A program made the translations under genes and the position numbers. From contig NC_045139.1 of NCBI RefSeq assembly GCF_008831285.2, positions 30,423,206 through 30,443,205 on the forward strand: a stretch of 20,000 nucleotides of DNA. Direction: 5' to 3'. Shown here piece after piece: positions 1 through 9,445 of this stretch (position 1 is its first letter; each line of letters starts with the position of its first letter). This DNA is from Nymphaea colorata (taxonomy: Eukaryota > Streptophyta > Magnoliopsida > Nymphaeales > Nymphaeaceae). The notes under the pieces are model-generated. The model made no database searches, had not been told where the DNA came from, and saw only the letters and a program-made list of their open reading frames with translations.

Positions 1-2400
1 ATAAAATATATATTTTTCAAAAAACATAATATTTTAAATAAGTTATTGTACCCGCTCGAGCCAGACCAATGTGGCCCGATAATTTATTAGGCCGGTCCAA
101 TTTCAAAATTTAGGACCCAGATCTGGGCCTGAGCCCAACAAGAGAATGACCTTGGGGGTGAATTTAGACGGGGGAGGCACAAGGTCTCTTCCTATGGTTT
201 TCTTTTCTCCCAAGTGACATGGCAGATGCAAGGATGGGAGGGGCGGCAGGCCACATCTCATTTTTAAAATTTGAAAAATTTACATGTAAAATTTATAAAA
301 TTTTTTGTTGAACATATATAAAAAAAAATGAAAAAATTATATTTCAGACCCTGCTAAAATTTTGAAAGAGTGTTTGGGCCTCTACAATAAAAAATTCCTG
401 ACTTTGTCCCTCCTTAGCTTCCAGTCTTTTTTTGGTGCCTTTCACACCAAAAAAAAAAAAAAAAAAAAGTTTTGCCCCTTTTTCTTTTTGGATTGTGTTT
501 TTCTTTTCGATTTTGTTGAATAGGAAAAGGCATCGCATACAATAAGCATGCCGCAAAGCATAAAAAAAAAGGCAAAACCAGTTGGGTCCCCTTCTCCTTT
601 AGGCTGGACCCGACCCAATAATATGTTTCCTAACCTTAAACATGACTTTTATGCCATAAATGAGTATGAAATGGCAAACTTTGGAGTGCGAGCAGCGTAA
701 GTAATAAAGTTAAACAAGGCCCAATCCAGTGAAGCTGAATTTCACTAGTCTCAAGATATGAAGTAGGCCAATTGTGTCCGTCTCATTACGTTTTATTGGA
801 ATATAGTGATTCTGTCAGTAGTTAGGAGGCTCTGAATCCCTGTTTTCTTTTATCTACTTAATACTTTCCGCTGGAAGATTATTTTCGCTCGGGTCTCACA
901 TTTCTGGTTGTTTGGTCTATACAGGCCGCACTCGGATTGGAATTGGCTTTGAATAATGGATTCTTTGCGTGCCTTTTATTGTTGGTTCTCTGCTTTTTTA
1001 ATTCAAGTTTGTCAAAACTACTGGACTTTTCTTATACTTAATTTTGATGTCATTCAAAGTCTCAAAAAATGACAATTTGGAGGCAAAACCACATTTTCCG
1101 GACACACACACACTATATATATATATATATGTGTGTGTATTATTCTTTTTCCTTCGCTTGTCTTCGAACCCATAATCTTCGGCTATAAATGGTGCATATC
1201 TCTTAAGATGAGAAGTATTGAATTGAAAAATCATTCCTAAATGAGACCGATTTTAACACATTTTGGAGAGAGAGCGAGAGAGAGAGCTTTAACATAGCGT
1301 TGGACCCAGGAGGCATGGGGAAGGGAATGGGGGTGGGCCTTCAGCTCTCTTTTCATGATGCCTGAACTAAGATGGACAGTAGATGATTGAAGTGAGTTGA
1401 TTATTGAATGGTTGCCAAATCAATTCGTTTTGGTAAAGATTCAGAATACCAAGTGTCGATTTTTAAAATATTTTTAAGATTTTTATTTCTTTTTAGTAAT
1501 TTATATATAGTTCATTTTTTCCAAAGCCAATTGTTTTTAATTTTTTGCTATTTATTGTGCAAAAAATTGCTGAATCTGCCAATTCAATTGATCTTTAAAA
1601 CTGTTTTCTACAACAGTCAAAGAGAATATCAGGGCACGCCATGTCTGTGCGTGTGTGTATATTGTTGTGAACTGAAAAAAATATATATGTGAAAACTACG
1701 TATCCTGATATTGTAGATCCTAAGAACAACTTGATCATTGGACAGTAAAGTATCATATTGTTATAACAATATATATATTGAAAAATATCATGAGATTTTT
1801 TCCTTGTTGAGATTTGATTGGAGTGGGGAGAGGCAAATATTACAATAACATTTTTGGCCCCCAAACAAGATGTTAGAACAGCAAAAGAACTACAAAAATA
1901 AGTCATCACAGCAAGTTTAAAAGCTGCAAGATTACAATGAACAAGGCCAACGGTAATTGGTAGACGACATTTTCGAGAGGCGCCCTTTCATCGGCTGCGA
2001 ATTCAATCCATGCCTTTTGGAGTGGAATTTGGCAGGCGACCTTTCTTCTACCATGGCATGTAAATTCTTTTTTTCATCAATGTGACCATCTGCGATAAGC
2101 ACCTTTAGCAAGCAAAGTATTGCTTAGTTTATTGCGATCGATGTCCAATGGAGATGGCAGACTGTGGCCCATTCTTGGCAGCCATGAAGGACGTCAAGGT
2201 GAAACAGCATTGTCATCATTGCTGAAAAAGAAAAAAGGGACACAGTGCAAGAAAAAAGGAAGAGCAGTTCCATAAAGTGTGCAATTACAGTTTCTGTCAC
2301 ATTTAAGCGACCTACAGTAAACGAATTCAGAAAAAGAAAAGGCAACCAGGACCAGACGTGAAAGCAAATTATTTACCCTAAATAATTGCATAGGATTGAG
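1..2400. other. Non-coding flank upstream of the MYB gene
   Basis: I see no gene here. The stretch is AT-rich with low-complexity tracts: a poly(A) run near 450-468, a composite (AC)(TA)(TG) tract at 1102-1140 and a GA-rich tract near 1266-1290. An imperfect palindrome built on GGCC...GGCC lies at 73-93. The AT-rich block at about 250-320 resembles the block at about 17155-17200 (both contain AAAAATTTACAT followed by similar AT-rich sequence), so it may be an old dispersed repeat. The open frames on both strands are short, low-complexity and show no recognisable domain. Confidence 0.6.
1102..1140. repeat. Composite (AC)n(TA)n(TG)n microsatellite
   Basis: An AC run is followed by a TA run and then a TG run. 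The AC and TG arms are complementary, so the tract is an imperfect palindrome able to form a hairpin or cruciform. No function is implied. Confidence 0.85.
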
Positions 2401-2440
2401 GTTGGGAGCTGATCAGGAAGGCGCTAGAGGAGAGGGAAAC

Positions 2441-2448
2441 AATAAAAG
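2441..2448 (+). promoter_or_regulatory. Possible TATA-like box of the MYB gene
   Basis: AATAAAAG lies about 100 bases upstream of the MYB start codon, the only TATA-like string at a suitable distance. A GA-rich stretch (about 2524-2544) lies directly before the ATG, as is common in plant 5' untranslated regions. The match is weak and the transcription start is unknown. Confidence 0.25.
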
Positions 2449-2544
2449 GGGAAGTAGAAGAGAGCAACCACATGCACAGCGATCGGGTAGTCTCCTTTTC
2501 ATGCAGTGTGGTAGTGCCTGCTAGAGAGAGTGAGAGAGATAGAG

Positions 2545-3767
2545 ATGGGAAGGGCTCCATGTTGCTCAAAAGTTGGGCTTCACAGAGGACCATGGACTGC
2601 TAGAGAAGATGCATTGCTGACCAGGTATATAAAAATTCACGGAGAAGGCAATTGGAGATACCTCCCCCTGAAAGCAGGTCATTTATTCTTTCCTTTCCTT
2701 ATTTATGTTTGTGTTGTGCGTGTTCATTCTTGACTGTGCTTCTGCACTTGTTCAGTTATTTCCACTTCATTTTCTTCAATTTATAGGTGTTTATTAGGTG
2801 CAAGTACACTTCTTTGGTGTTTCTCTTTTCATTTTTGTCAAGTTATGTAGGTACAACAGTATGTTTTTCAGAGCCATGGATTGTCTTCTTTCATTTCTTC
2901 AATATGGTGTAGACAGTGTGTTTTAGAGTCATGGCTTGTCTACTTTTCAGCCTTCTTCAGTTCAATCAGTTTATAATTCCTCTCTCTCTCTCTCTCTGCG
3001 CAGGGCTGTTGAGATGCGGGAAGAGTTGCAGGCTGAGATGGATGAACTACCTAAGGCCGGACATAAAGAGAGGAAACATTAGCTCTGATGAGGAGGAGCT
3101 CATCCTTAAGCTGCACGCTCTTCTCGGCAACAGGTGGTCTCTCATTGCCGGCAGGCTGCCAGGTCGCACCGACAATGAAATCAAGAATTACTGGAACACC
3201 CATCTCAGCAAAAAGGTTAGGAATGAAGGAATAGATCCCTACACCCCCAAAGCACGCACCCACCTCACCCCTCCTCCTCCTTCTCCGCCTTCCCCACAGC
3301 AGAAACTCATCCACTTAAAGGGGAAAGGCACAGCTTACACCACCAACAACGTTAAGGTCTATGCTCCTCGGGCGACTAGAGTCAGACCAAGCGTCCTACC
3401 ACCATGGATGCTTGCACAAGCAAAATCGAATAGCGATGATCTAGAAACTAACGGAGGTGATCATGGCTGCTACTCCGTGTCTCCTCCTCCTCCTCTGATG
3501 AATTCGGTGGATGGTGGTGGCTGTGGGGACGCAGGGGTGCTCAGTGGGGTCGGCCATGAATTGCTTCCATGGGAGTACTCCGGCGGCCATGAAGCAAGTC
3601 TGGATGAAGCAATGGCCGACACGTTTGTCCGGCTTGAGGAGGAGGAGAGCCCTACGGCGGTGGTCGGTGGAGAAGAGCAACAGCTGCAGCACATGCAACT
3701 GCAGGGCACCTGCTTGGAAGAGGAAAGCCTTCTTTTGGATTCCTTCATTCGATCCCTCCTGGAATGA
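2545..3767 (+). CDS. R2R3-MYB transcription factor (two exons)
   Basis: The coding sequence joins 2545-2677 to 3004-3767 and encodes 298 residues. It should be a nuclear DNA-binding transcription factor. The start is the first in-frame ATG and gives the family-typical MGRAPCC N terminus. R2 tryptophans are W17, W37 and W57. R3 has I70 in place of the first tryptophan (usual in plants), then W89 and W108. R3 contains the bHLH-interaction signature [DE]Lx2[RK]x3Lx6Lx3R as E76, L77, K80, L84, L91 and R95, which points to MYB-bHLH-WD40 complexes. After the domain come GIDPYTPK, proline runs (134-142), a VYAPRATR stretch (164-170 core) resembling the C-terminal motif of TT2/C1-type proteins, and an acidic hydrophobic tail (282-298). 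Family knowledge suggests flavonoid/proanthocyanidin or epidermal regulation; TT2/C1 versus MYB5 subgroup is unresolved. The common second intron is absent. A broken copy lies at 17902-18326. Confidence 0.93.
2678..3003 (+). other. MYB intron 1
   Basis: The donor is AAAGCAG|GTCATT and the acceptor GCGCAG|GGCTG, preceded by a CT-rich tract (about 2980-2996). Splicing joins a phase-1 glycine codon (residue 45) and yields the canonical K-A-G-L-L-R-C-G-K junction, the conserved first intron site of plant R2R3-MYBs. Inside lies a diverged tandem duplication of about 56 bases (2856-2912 and 2913-2968). Confidence 0.92.
2856..2968 (+). repeat. Diverged tandem duplication inside the MYB intron
   Basis: Two adjacent units of about 56 bases begin ACAGTATG and ACAGTGTG. 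Both continue through AGAG(C/T)CATGG(A/C)TTGTCT and a T/C-rich tail. I judge them clearly related but diverged by eye. Confidence 0.6.
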
Positions 3768-4392
3768 TCATCACTTCAGTCTGATGTACTAAAGCAGAGA
3801 ATAATTCAAACCCGCCCTCTTTTTCCTCATTTTGTTTTCTCCCCAACTGAATCTGAGGCTCAAATCTTTCTCAATCGAGCACATTTGTGGAAAAATGCTG
3901 CACATTCGGTGGCCGCCATAACTGAGACAAGAAACACACTTTCTGTATTAATAATTAGAAGGGAATCGAGGTACTGTAACTACTCGGAGGATAATCTTTA
4001 TCCATCTCTTGTATTCATGTACGTCCCTGAGGAGCTTCGAGTTATTTCAAATACGGAATTGTCAATTCTTTGAGAGTGACCCTTCATTTCAGAAGGAAGG
4101 TCAAACGCAGTTTGAGACTTTCGACTGTCCCACTCTTTTAGTTGAAAGAAATAGATGTTCTCTTCGTTGGAGTATCAATTTCAGTGGGCGATTGCTGTCC
4201 CACCTGACGCTCAGCAGTCGGGTCAATGCATCATCGCCCATTGCTTCCTTTCAGGTTTGGTTTTCCCCCTCCTTTTACAAGCTCCTTTCCGTCACTTGGC
4301 CTGCCCTCTCTTCCTTCCTCGCTGGCTTCTTTACCACATACAATTATTGATTGACCTTAAAAACTTCTTATTTTTATGTTAATATTTCTGAG

Positions 4393-4394
<2 letters not shown>
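3768..4394. other. 3' flank of the MYB gene
   Basis: This probably includes the 3' untranslated region. No strong polyadenylation signal stands out. The first bases (to about 3789, ACTTCAGTCTGATGTA) match sequence after the MYB remnant at about 18312-18326, so the duplication extends past the stop codon. The open frames over 4009-4382 show no recognisable domain. A short inverted repeat (about 4182-4191 with 4233-4242, GGGCGAT/ATCGCCC) is present. Confidence 0.5.

Positions 4395-4446
<52 letters not shown>
4395..4446. repeat. (AT)26 microsatellite
   Basis: A pure AT dinucleotide run of 52 bases. Its length makes it likely to be polymorphic and difficult to assemble exactly. Confidence 0.97.
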
Positions 4447-4449
<3 letters not shown>

Positions 4450-6500
4450 TGCCCTTTAGTCAAAATTTTAAGTTTTATACCTAAATGATTAAAACACCCT
4501 ATCTTTTTTTTTCCTTGATTTTCTTTTATTCATCCATGAAAAGATCAAGACTTAAAATGTTTGCTTATGAGCCTAGCACCTATAGGTCTGGTACTTGTAT
4601 AGGATCCATAAAGAAGAGTTACTTATTAATAAAAGTATAAATTAGGCATAGTGTGTGTGTGTATGTTTGTTTTTTTAAGAGGGTGCGGTAGGAATCAACA
4701 GACCTTAGGAAGCAAAGCCTTATAAATAAGTTCTTACTTCTTTATCAAAATTCAATTTTATTTTCAAGTCGTTTACATCAATCTGTAGTCTAGATGCATA
4801 TACATATGTAAGATTGTATAAACCAAATAGTTTGCTTGCTACAAATCGTACACTAGAGCATGTTTTCTAAGTTAATAAAATCTTTGTAAAGTCTAAACTC
4901 TTGAACAATTGAAATGTCTTGAGCTTTTGCTTCTACAGGTTAAGAAAATAAAGCTTGAAAAGTTTGTTCTTGTTAAATAAAGTATGTAAGGTCCCACAAA
5001 TTTTGTTCTGACTCTCCAACACAGAATGTGTGGATGAAAATTGCCGAAGCTTACTGAATTGAATTTGATGTGTGAATTGAATTTAATTTATGAGGATTTC
5101 AATTTACAGTTTTAGCGTTCTCGCCCAATGAATCCACTCGGAACATGGAAATTCATGCTTCAAAAAGAATCAACGAATAACACTGCGATTAATTTCCCTT
5201 CGTTAATTTTTCATATATACTGAGTCTGTATTAATTTAGTTATTCAAAAATTTAAAAAGTAATATCTTTCTTACAGTAACAAAAGGTAATCGGACTCCAT
5301 TATTGGTCAATCAAAAGTATATAAGAATCAATGAAGCTTTTCTGGTGAAAGTACGTTAAAGAGCTCTGAACCATCCACCTTTCTCACCATCTTCTTCTTC
5401 CCCTCTTTTCTGCCGTGGTTGTTGGAGAGCAACAGAAATTCTTGAGAAGAAGTCTACGATATAAATCATGGCAGATAGTATCGTACTATCGTCAATGAGA
5501 GGCGGAGTTAGGAATTCTTTTTACTGGAGAAACTAAATTTGATAAATGCTGAAATATAATTTTTGACATTTTTATGTATGCAAAATGGAAATTTTTAAAA
5601 ATTACATATTCATTTTTTATATAGGTGCTTCCATTTATGTACTAGTAACAGGATTTTTTTGGAAACTTCTCATCCAAATAAAGTGTCATTTTTGGGGTGG
5701 CAGGTCATGTGTTCGGGTCTTAATCATGCATGTTAAAATTAGAAAATGACAAACAATTCCGTTCATGTGTTAAAAAATTACATTTTCACGTAGAATGATT
5801 GAATTGTCTATCTTTTTCTTTTTGACTAAATGCCAAAAAATGCCGCTCACCCCAAAAAGTAGAACATTGGGACGTTCCTGTTAGGCGCCGACATTTTGAC
5901 CATAATTTACATTTATGGGTTAATATTGGAAATTATGATTATTACTAATTTCTGCTTAACAAAAGTTTCCTTTCGGAGCAAACTTTTTAAATTTAAGGAT
6001 TATGTGAACTGATTATAAGTATTGAATCTAAGATTTGTGGAAGAATTTACTAATTTTTTTGCTTATTCAACTATGTGAAAGTTTAAATAACATGTAAGAA
6101 TTATGTGGATTGACTGGAAGTTGTTAAATAAATTTAATTAATGATCTATAAGATGGTCTTGGTAAATGTACCGCCCAAGAACACAATTAGGGGAATTGAA
6201 ATTGACTAGCTGGCGGATGTATCCGGGTGGTTAAAAAATTAAGCATTGCTGTTAAAATTAAGTCTTTAGTCGTACAAGTATTAAATGACAATTCATGGCA
6301 TACGGTGACAGTTTATAGTGTTTTTAGCAGTGGTTTTGCAGTATTTTTAATGATGAATTTTAATTTTTAGCCATCTGCTAACATCTATTAACTTCTTCAC
6401 TTCAATTCTCTTGACAATTAATATTTTTAACTTTAAAAGCAACCATAATTTGGTGGTAAGAACTACAAGTTCAGAGGAACGTGAATGTTTTGTATACATT
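4447..6500. other. AT-rich intergenic region
   Basis: I find no gene. The sequence is AT-rich with stops in all frames. It contains the inverted dispersed repeat copy at 5190-5290 and a short perfect hairpin at 5474-5490 (GATAGTA, 3-base loop, TACTATC). The stretch from about 5505 (GAGGCGGAGTTAGGAATT) followed by AT-rich sequence resembles decayed transposon ends, but I could not define its borders. Confidence 0.5.
5190..5290 (+). repeat. Dispersed repeat, copy A (inverted partner at 16370-16470)
   Basis: This copy contains ATATACTGAGTCTGTATT, identical to the reverse complement of 16425-16442. Similarity runs on both sides: TTCCCTTCGTT upstream, and TTATTCAAAA, TTTAAAAA and TATCTTTCT then CAGTAA downstream. 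Over about 80 aligned bases identity is roughly 80-85 percent by eye. The repeat is non-coding and its family is unknown. Confidence 0.75.
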
Positions 6501-6726
6501 GCATTTGTAGACTCAAACTTGCTCAGTTAAACTTTACCCGAGTTAGACTCATAAGTTACACAAGTCGAGTTCAAGCTTAAATGATAACTCAAGTTTGTAA
6601 ATGAGTCGAGTTTGTCTTTTAACACTAAACTTGTCTTTATAATTTCAAAAACTCAAAATAGCTTAAATGAAAATGTAAAAATTTTAACTTTATTTTATCA
6701 GAAGAAACAAAGTTCATCGTACATTG

Positions 6727-6727
<1 letters not shown>

Positions 6728-6783
<56 letters not shown>
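6728..6783. repeat. Compound (CA)n(TA)n microsatellite
   Basis: A CA run (6728-6755) passes directly into an AT run (to 6783). It abuts the TIR element that starts at 6782. Confidence 0.97.
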
Positions 6784-6785
<2 letters not shown>

Positions 6786-6918
6786 AGTGCAAGATTAAAC
6801 GAGTCTAGCTCAAGCTTACGTCATAAAACTTGAGTTGATCTAGAGCCAAGTTATGCATGACTCAAGTCGAGTTCGAGCTTGCCAAGCTTGAGCTCGGCTT
6901 GCTCATTGTACATCCCTA
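6782..6918. mobile_element. Small TIR element (MITE-like), 137 bp
   Basis: The two ends form imperfect terminal inverted repeats of about 36 bases. The left end starts TAGGAGTGCAAGATTAAACG and the right end, read in reverse complement, starts TAGGGATGTACAATGAGC. Both reach an identical AGCTCAAGCTT block about 25 bases in. The interior is rich in the (A/T)CGAG(T/C)TCGAGC words common in plant intergenic MITEs. No clear target-site duplication is visible because the left side is a TA microsatellite. Similar words at 6500-6610 suggest a larger, decayed parent element. The superfamily is not determined. Confidence 0.5.
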
Positions 6919-7348
6919 GACATAACTAAACACGGGTGCTTTGCATAAAAAGCTACAAACCCAAGAATCATTCTATGCCCAACGAGGGAAATCTCAAAAT
7001 TTATAGAAATAGCAAACATTTAAACCAATAGCGTCCACATAGGAGCAAGATTGGCTGGCCTACGACATCAATATTTATTCGGCTTCAGCTCATACCCACT
7101 GGACCCACTTGGCCAGTGATCAATTCCTGACCTAGAGCTCAGCTGGGTGCGCTGACGAACCTAACTGGGCTGGGTGTAGGTCAAGCTGATTAAATATTCT
7201 TGTGAACATATCCTCAAACAAATACTACCTATTGGTTGAATATAGGATATTTATTCACAAGAATCGCTTCCAACATCCATGAAACTATCGGATTTTGTGT
7301 GTGTGCAGCTACATGCATGTACTCATGTCCGCTTAAGGTTCATATGCC
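6919..7348. other. Intergenic, no gene seen
   Basis: I see no supported gene or repeat here. The base composition is slightly more GC-rich than its neighbours around 7040-7190, without a recognisable coding frame. Confidence 0.4.
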
Positions 7349-7354
7349 TATATA

Positions 7355-7397
<43 letters not shown>
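7349..7397. repeat. Compound (TA)n(TAA)n microsatellite
   Basis: A TA dinucleotide run (about 7349-7372) passes into a TAA trinucleotide run ending near 7397. Confidence 0.95.
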
Positions 7398-7431
7398 CAC
7401 GAGTAGTTTAAAAGAGTTGGGAATGGACTCT

Positions 7432-7475
7432 TATGAGGATGTCAATATATTTGTATGAGGATATCAATATATTCG
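7432..7475 (+). repeat. 22-bp tandem duplication
   Basis: Two adjacent 22-base units start TATGAGGAT(G/A)TCAATATATT and differ at two positions. They lie at the edge of a stretch (to about 7800) rich in GGATT(C/T)GGATT-like words that looks like decayed repeat DNA. Confidence 0.8.
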
Positions 7476-8503
7476 ATTTGGATAGAGTCCGACCAAACTG
7501 TTCTTAAAAAATAAGATATACAAAAAAATTTAATATCCAAATCGAATTCGGATTTAAGAATTACGTGCGAGTGGACTAGGATTCAGATTCAGATATATAT
7601 AAATATAGGATCGGATTCAGGTTGAAAATAATCTTAAATAAATAACATATATCTAATGCTCTTACATTTTGAAAGTCGCCCAGATTAGCTTCAAACGGAT
7701 CTGGATTCGAATGTGAATGTACAAATTGTGAAATTGGATTTCAAATTTGGAATCTGAATATGTCTTTGATTTGTTCATGATCAAATCTGGTTCAAATCTT
7801 TATAAGAAACAAAAAAATGAATATGGTTAACTGATCGTAGACTCGTATAGTCTCAATCACATGCCACTTATTCATCTTCATGCATATACTCTTTCCTTTA
7901 TCATAATCCTTGTTCTAATTGATGACTTAAGGAGGTGATTAACAAAGCCAAAAAAAATTGTAGATGAGCAGATATTAGTCTGCAATAGCCCCTAATTTTT
8001 TTGTTGCTAATTTCACTAAAACCTGAAAAGGAGAAAAAGATATTAACAGGAATTCACAATGTCCAAGAATGGGGCGATAAATTGTTTGTTGCATTTCCGC
8101 TGCAATTCTACAACTTTGCATACCATGTAGGCGGCATCCAAACACGAGTTTGACGTCTCATCTTCCTTGGTCATTCACCTACTTCATGAAAGCTCCAAGA
8201 GTTGCAATCGTATCTATAAATCACAACGCAACACTCATAGCTATTTAAACTTTGTGCAATCTCCAAGCCTGCAAGAAAATGCAGTTCTTAGAATCCAATT
8301 TGCTGAAAGAAAACAGACCAGCATCGACGAACTACGTCACTGTGGCACCAGCTTCTTTGAGAATTGACAGTGTTAGGACAAAAAGCCGGCTATGAGGTGC
8401 AATATTTTCATGCAAGAAACGTTCCAGATGGAAAATCAACACAGAATAGAAACGACAAGAACAAAGTCCATGGAAGGCCGCCATTAACTTTAAATACATA
8501 ACA
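7476..8503. other. Intergenic DNA up to the copia insertion site
   Basis: I find no gene. The first part is rich in GATTCGGATT/AATCCGAATC-type words, typical of old plant repeats. The part after about 7920 is less repetitive, with only short open frames. It is contiguous in origin with 14386 onward: the copia element was inserted between them. Confidence 0.5.
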
Positions 8504-8508
8504 GTTGG
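8504..8508 (+). repeat. Target-site duplication, left copy (GTTGG)
   Basis: GTTGG directly before the 5' LTR is repeated directly after the 3' LTR (14381-14385). A 5-base duplication is the expected product of copia integrase. Confidence 0.95.
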
Positions 8509-8819
8509 TGTTGCAAGATTTATGGAAGAAGATTGATACTGCCATCAATCAGCAATATCCTACCGTTAGGATTAGATTGTGATTGTATTAAAAAAGGGAA
8601 AGAGGTCCTCTCCTAGTTTTTGGAAAGATAAAGTAGCCGTTCTCGTGGTTATCTTCCTGTATAAAAACCCTCTTTCCCTTAGAATGTAACAGAACAGAGT
8701 GAATACAAAAATCGTCTTCTTCCTCCTCCGTGGATGTAGGCCGTAGTGCCGAACCACGTAAATTGTGCTGTTCTCTTGTATGATTGTCTCTCTCACGTTT
8801 TTTATCACGTTTTTTATCA
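8509..8819 (+). repeat. 5' LTR
   Basis: It starts TGTTGCAAG and ends TATCA, giving the canonical TG...CA termini. It pairs with 14070-14380 at the same length, differing at 8552 (G against A), 8723 (C against A) and 8741 (C against T). A TATA box lies at 8660-8667. The 3' end holds two tandem 12-base units, TCACGTTTTTTA, at 8793-8816. Confidence 0.98.
8660..8667 (+). promoter_or_regulatory. LTR TATA box
   Basis: TATAAAAA is the only strong TATA box in the LTR and lies about 150 bases into it, a normal place for the U3/R boundary. The 3' LTR carries the same box at 14221-14228. It should drive the genomic RNA of the element. Confidence 0.7.
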
Positions 8820-8831
8820 TGGTATCAGAGC
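8820..8831 (+). promoter_or_regulatory. Primer-binding site for initiator tRNA-Met
   Basis: TGGTATCAGAGC follows the 5' LTR with no spacer. It is the complement of the 3' end of plant initiator methionine tRNA, the usual primer for minus-strand synthesis in plant copia elements. Confidence 0.96.
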
Positions 8832-9043
8832 GGGTTCTGCGATATTGAAGTCGGCGCCTGCCAAGAAAACAAGGTTTCTGTTTTTGAAACGAACGTGTTC
8901 GTTCTGGCGGTTGTTCATCACTTCGCCAGCGCTGTCTCCAGCGACCGTCTATTGCCAAACTTCTCAGACAACACCTCAGACAACACCTCTGGGGAGTGGC
9001 GAATCCAAAGGGACCGATCTCGCCACCGGAAAGTCTTCCTGCT

Positions 9044-9068
9044 GGCCGGAATCGAACGATTTCCGGCC
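9044..9068 (+). repeat. Leader hairpin 1
   Basis: The left arm GGCCGGAATC pairs with the right arm GATTTCCGGCC around a GAAC loop, with one bulged base. The sequence and following GCC recur at 9421-9445. Confidence 0.7.
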
Positions 9069-9420
9069 GCCCTTTTTTCTGCCACTTTTTTCCAGCACGC
9101 CTGTTCATTTGCACGCAGTCGCCGGCACGGATTTCTTTCGGCCCTCTTTTTGCTCAGGTTACACCCTGGGCTTGCTACGGTTCCAAAGAACCCAATCTTG
9201 TGCTGAATCGACGTCGAAGCCGTCCGGAGTGAATCAAAATCTGGCCGCTGGTTTGCTTCTTCTCCTGCGTAAGGGGATTGTCGACCGTTTCCTGCCCCAA
9301 ACTTTGAAAAATCGGCGCTACTTCCACAGATCACCTTTCGCCGTGAAATCAGACAGGGAACATCACCTGGTAGTCCTCTTTCCATCGCATCAGAGCTCGA
9401 CCCATCTTGGTGCCGGAGCC

Positions 9421-9445
9421 GGCCGAAATCGAAGGATTTCCGGCC
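9421..9445 (+). repeat. Leader hairpin 2
   Basis: The left arm GGCCGAAATC pairs with the right arm GATTTCCGGCC around a GAAG loop, with one bulged base. It is a near-copy of hairpin 1, about 377 bases downstream. Confidence 0.7.

Noticed and set aside
1978-2044. Short direct repeat AGGCG(C/A)CCTTTC as a regulatory element
   Set aside because: Two 12-base copies 55 bases apart are too little to support a function or a mobile element.
2530-2544. Upstream start for the MYB protein, adding five residues
   Set aside because: The codon at 2530 is GTG within a GA-rich leader. The ATG at 2545 gives the family-typical MGRAPCC start.
2916-3003. Open reading upstream of MYB exon 2 as coding
   Set aside because: It is the intron end: T-rich, and outside the conserved domain. 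Splicing from 2677 to 3004 restores an exact R2 repeat.
4009-4382. Open frames of 75-113 codons on the + strand
   Set aside because: They lack domains and conserved features and lie in the 3' flank of the MYB gene.
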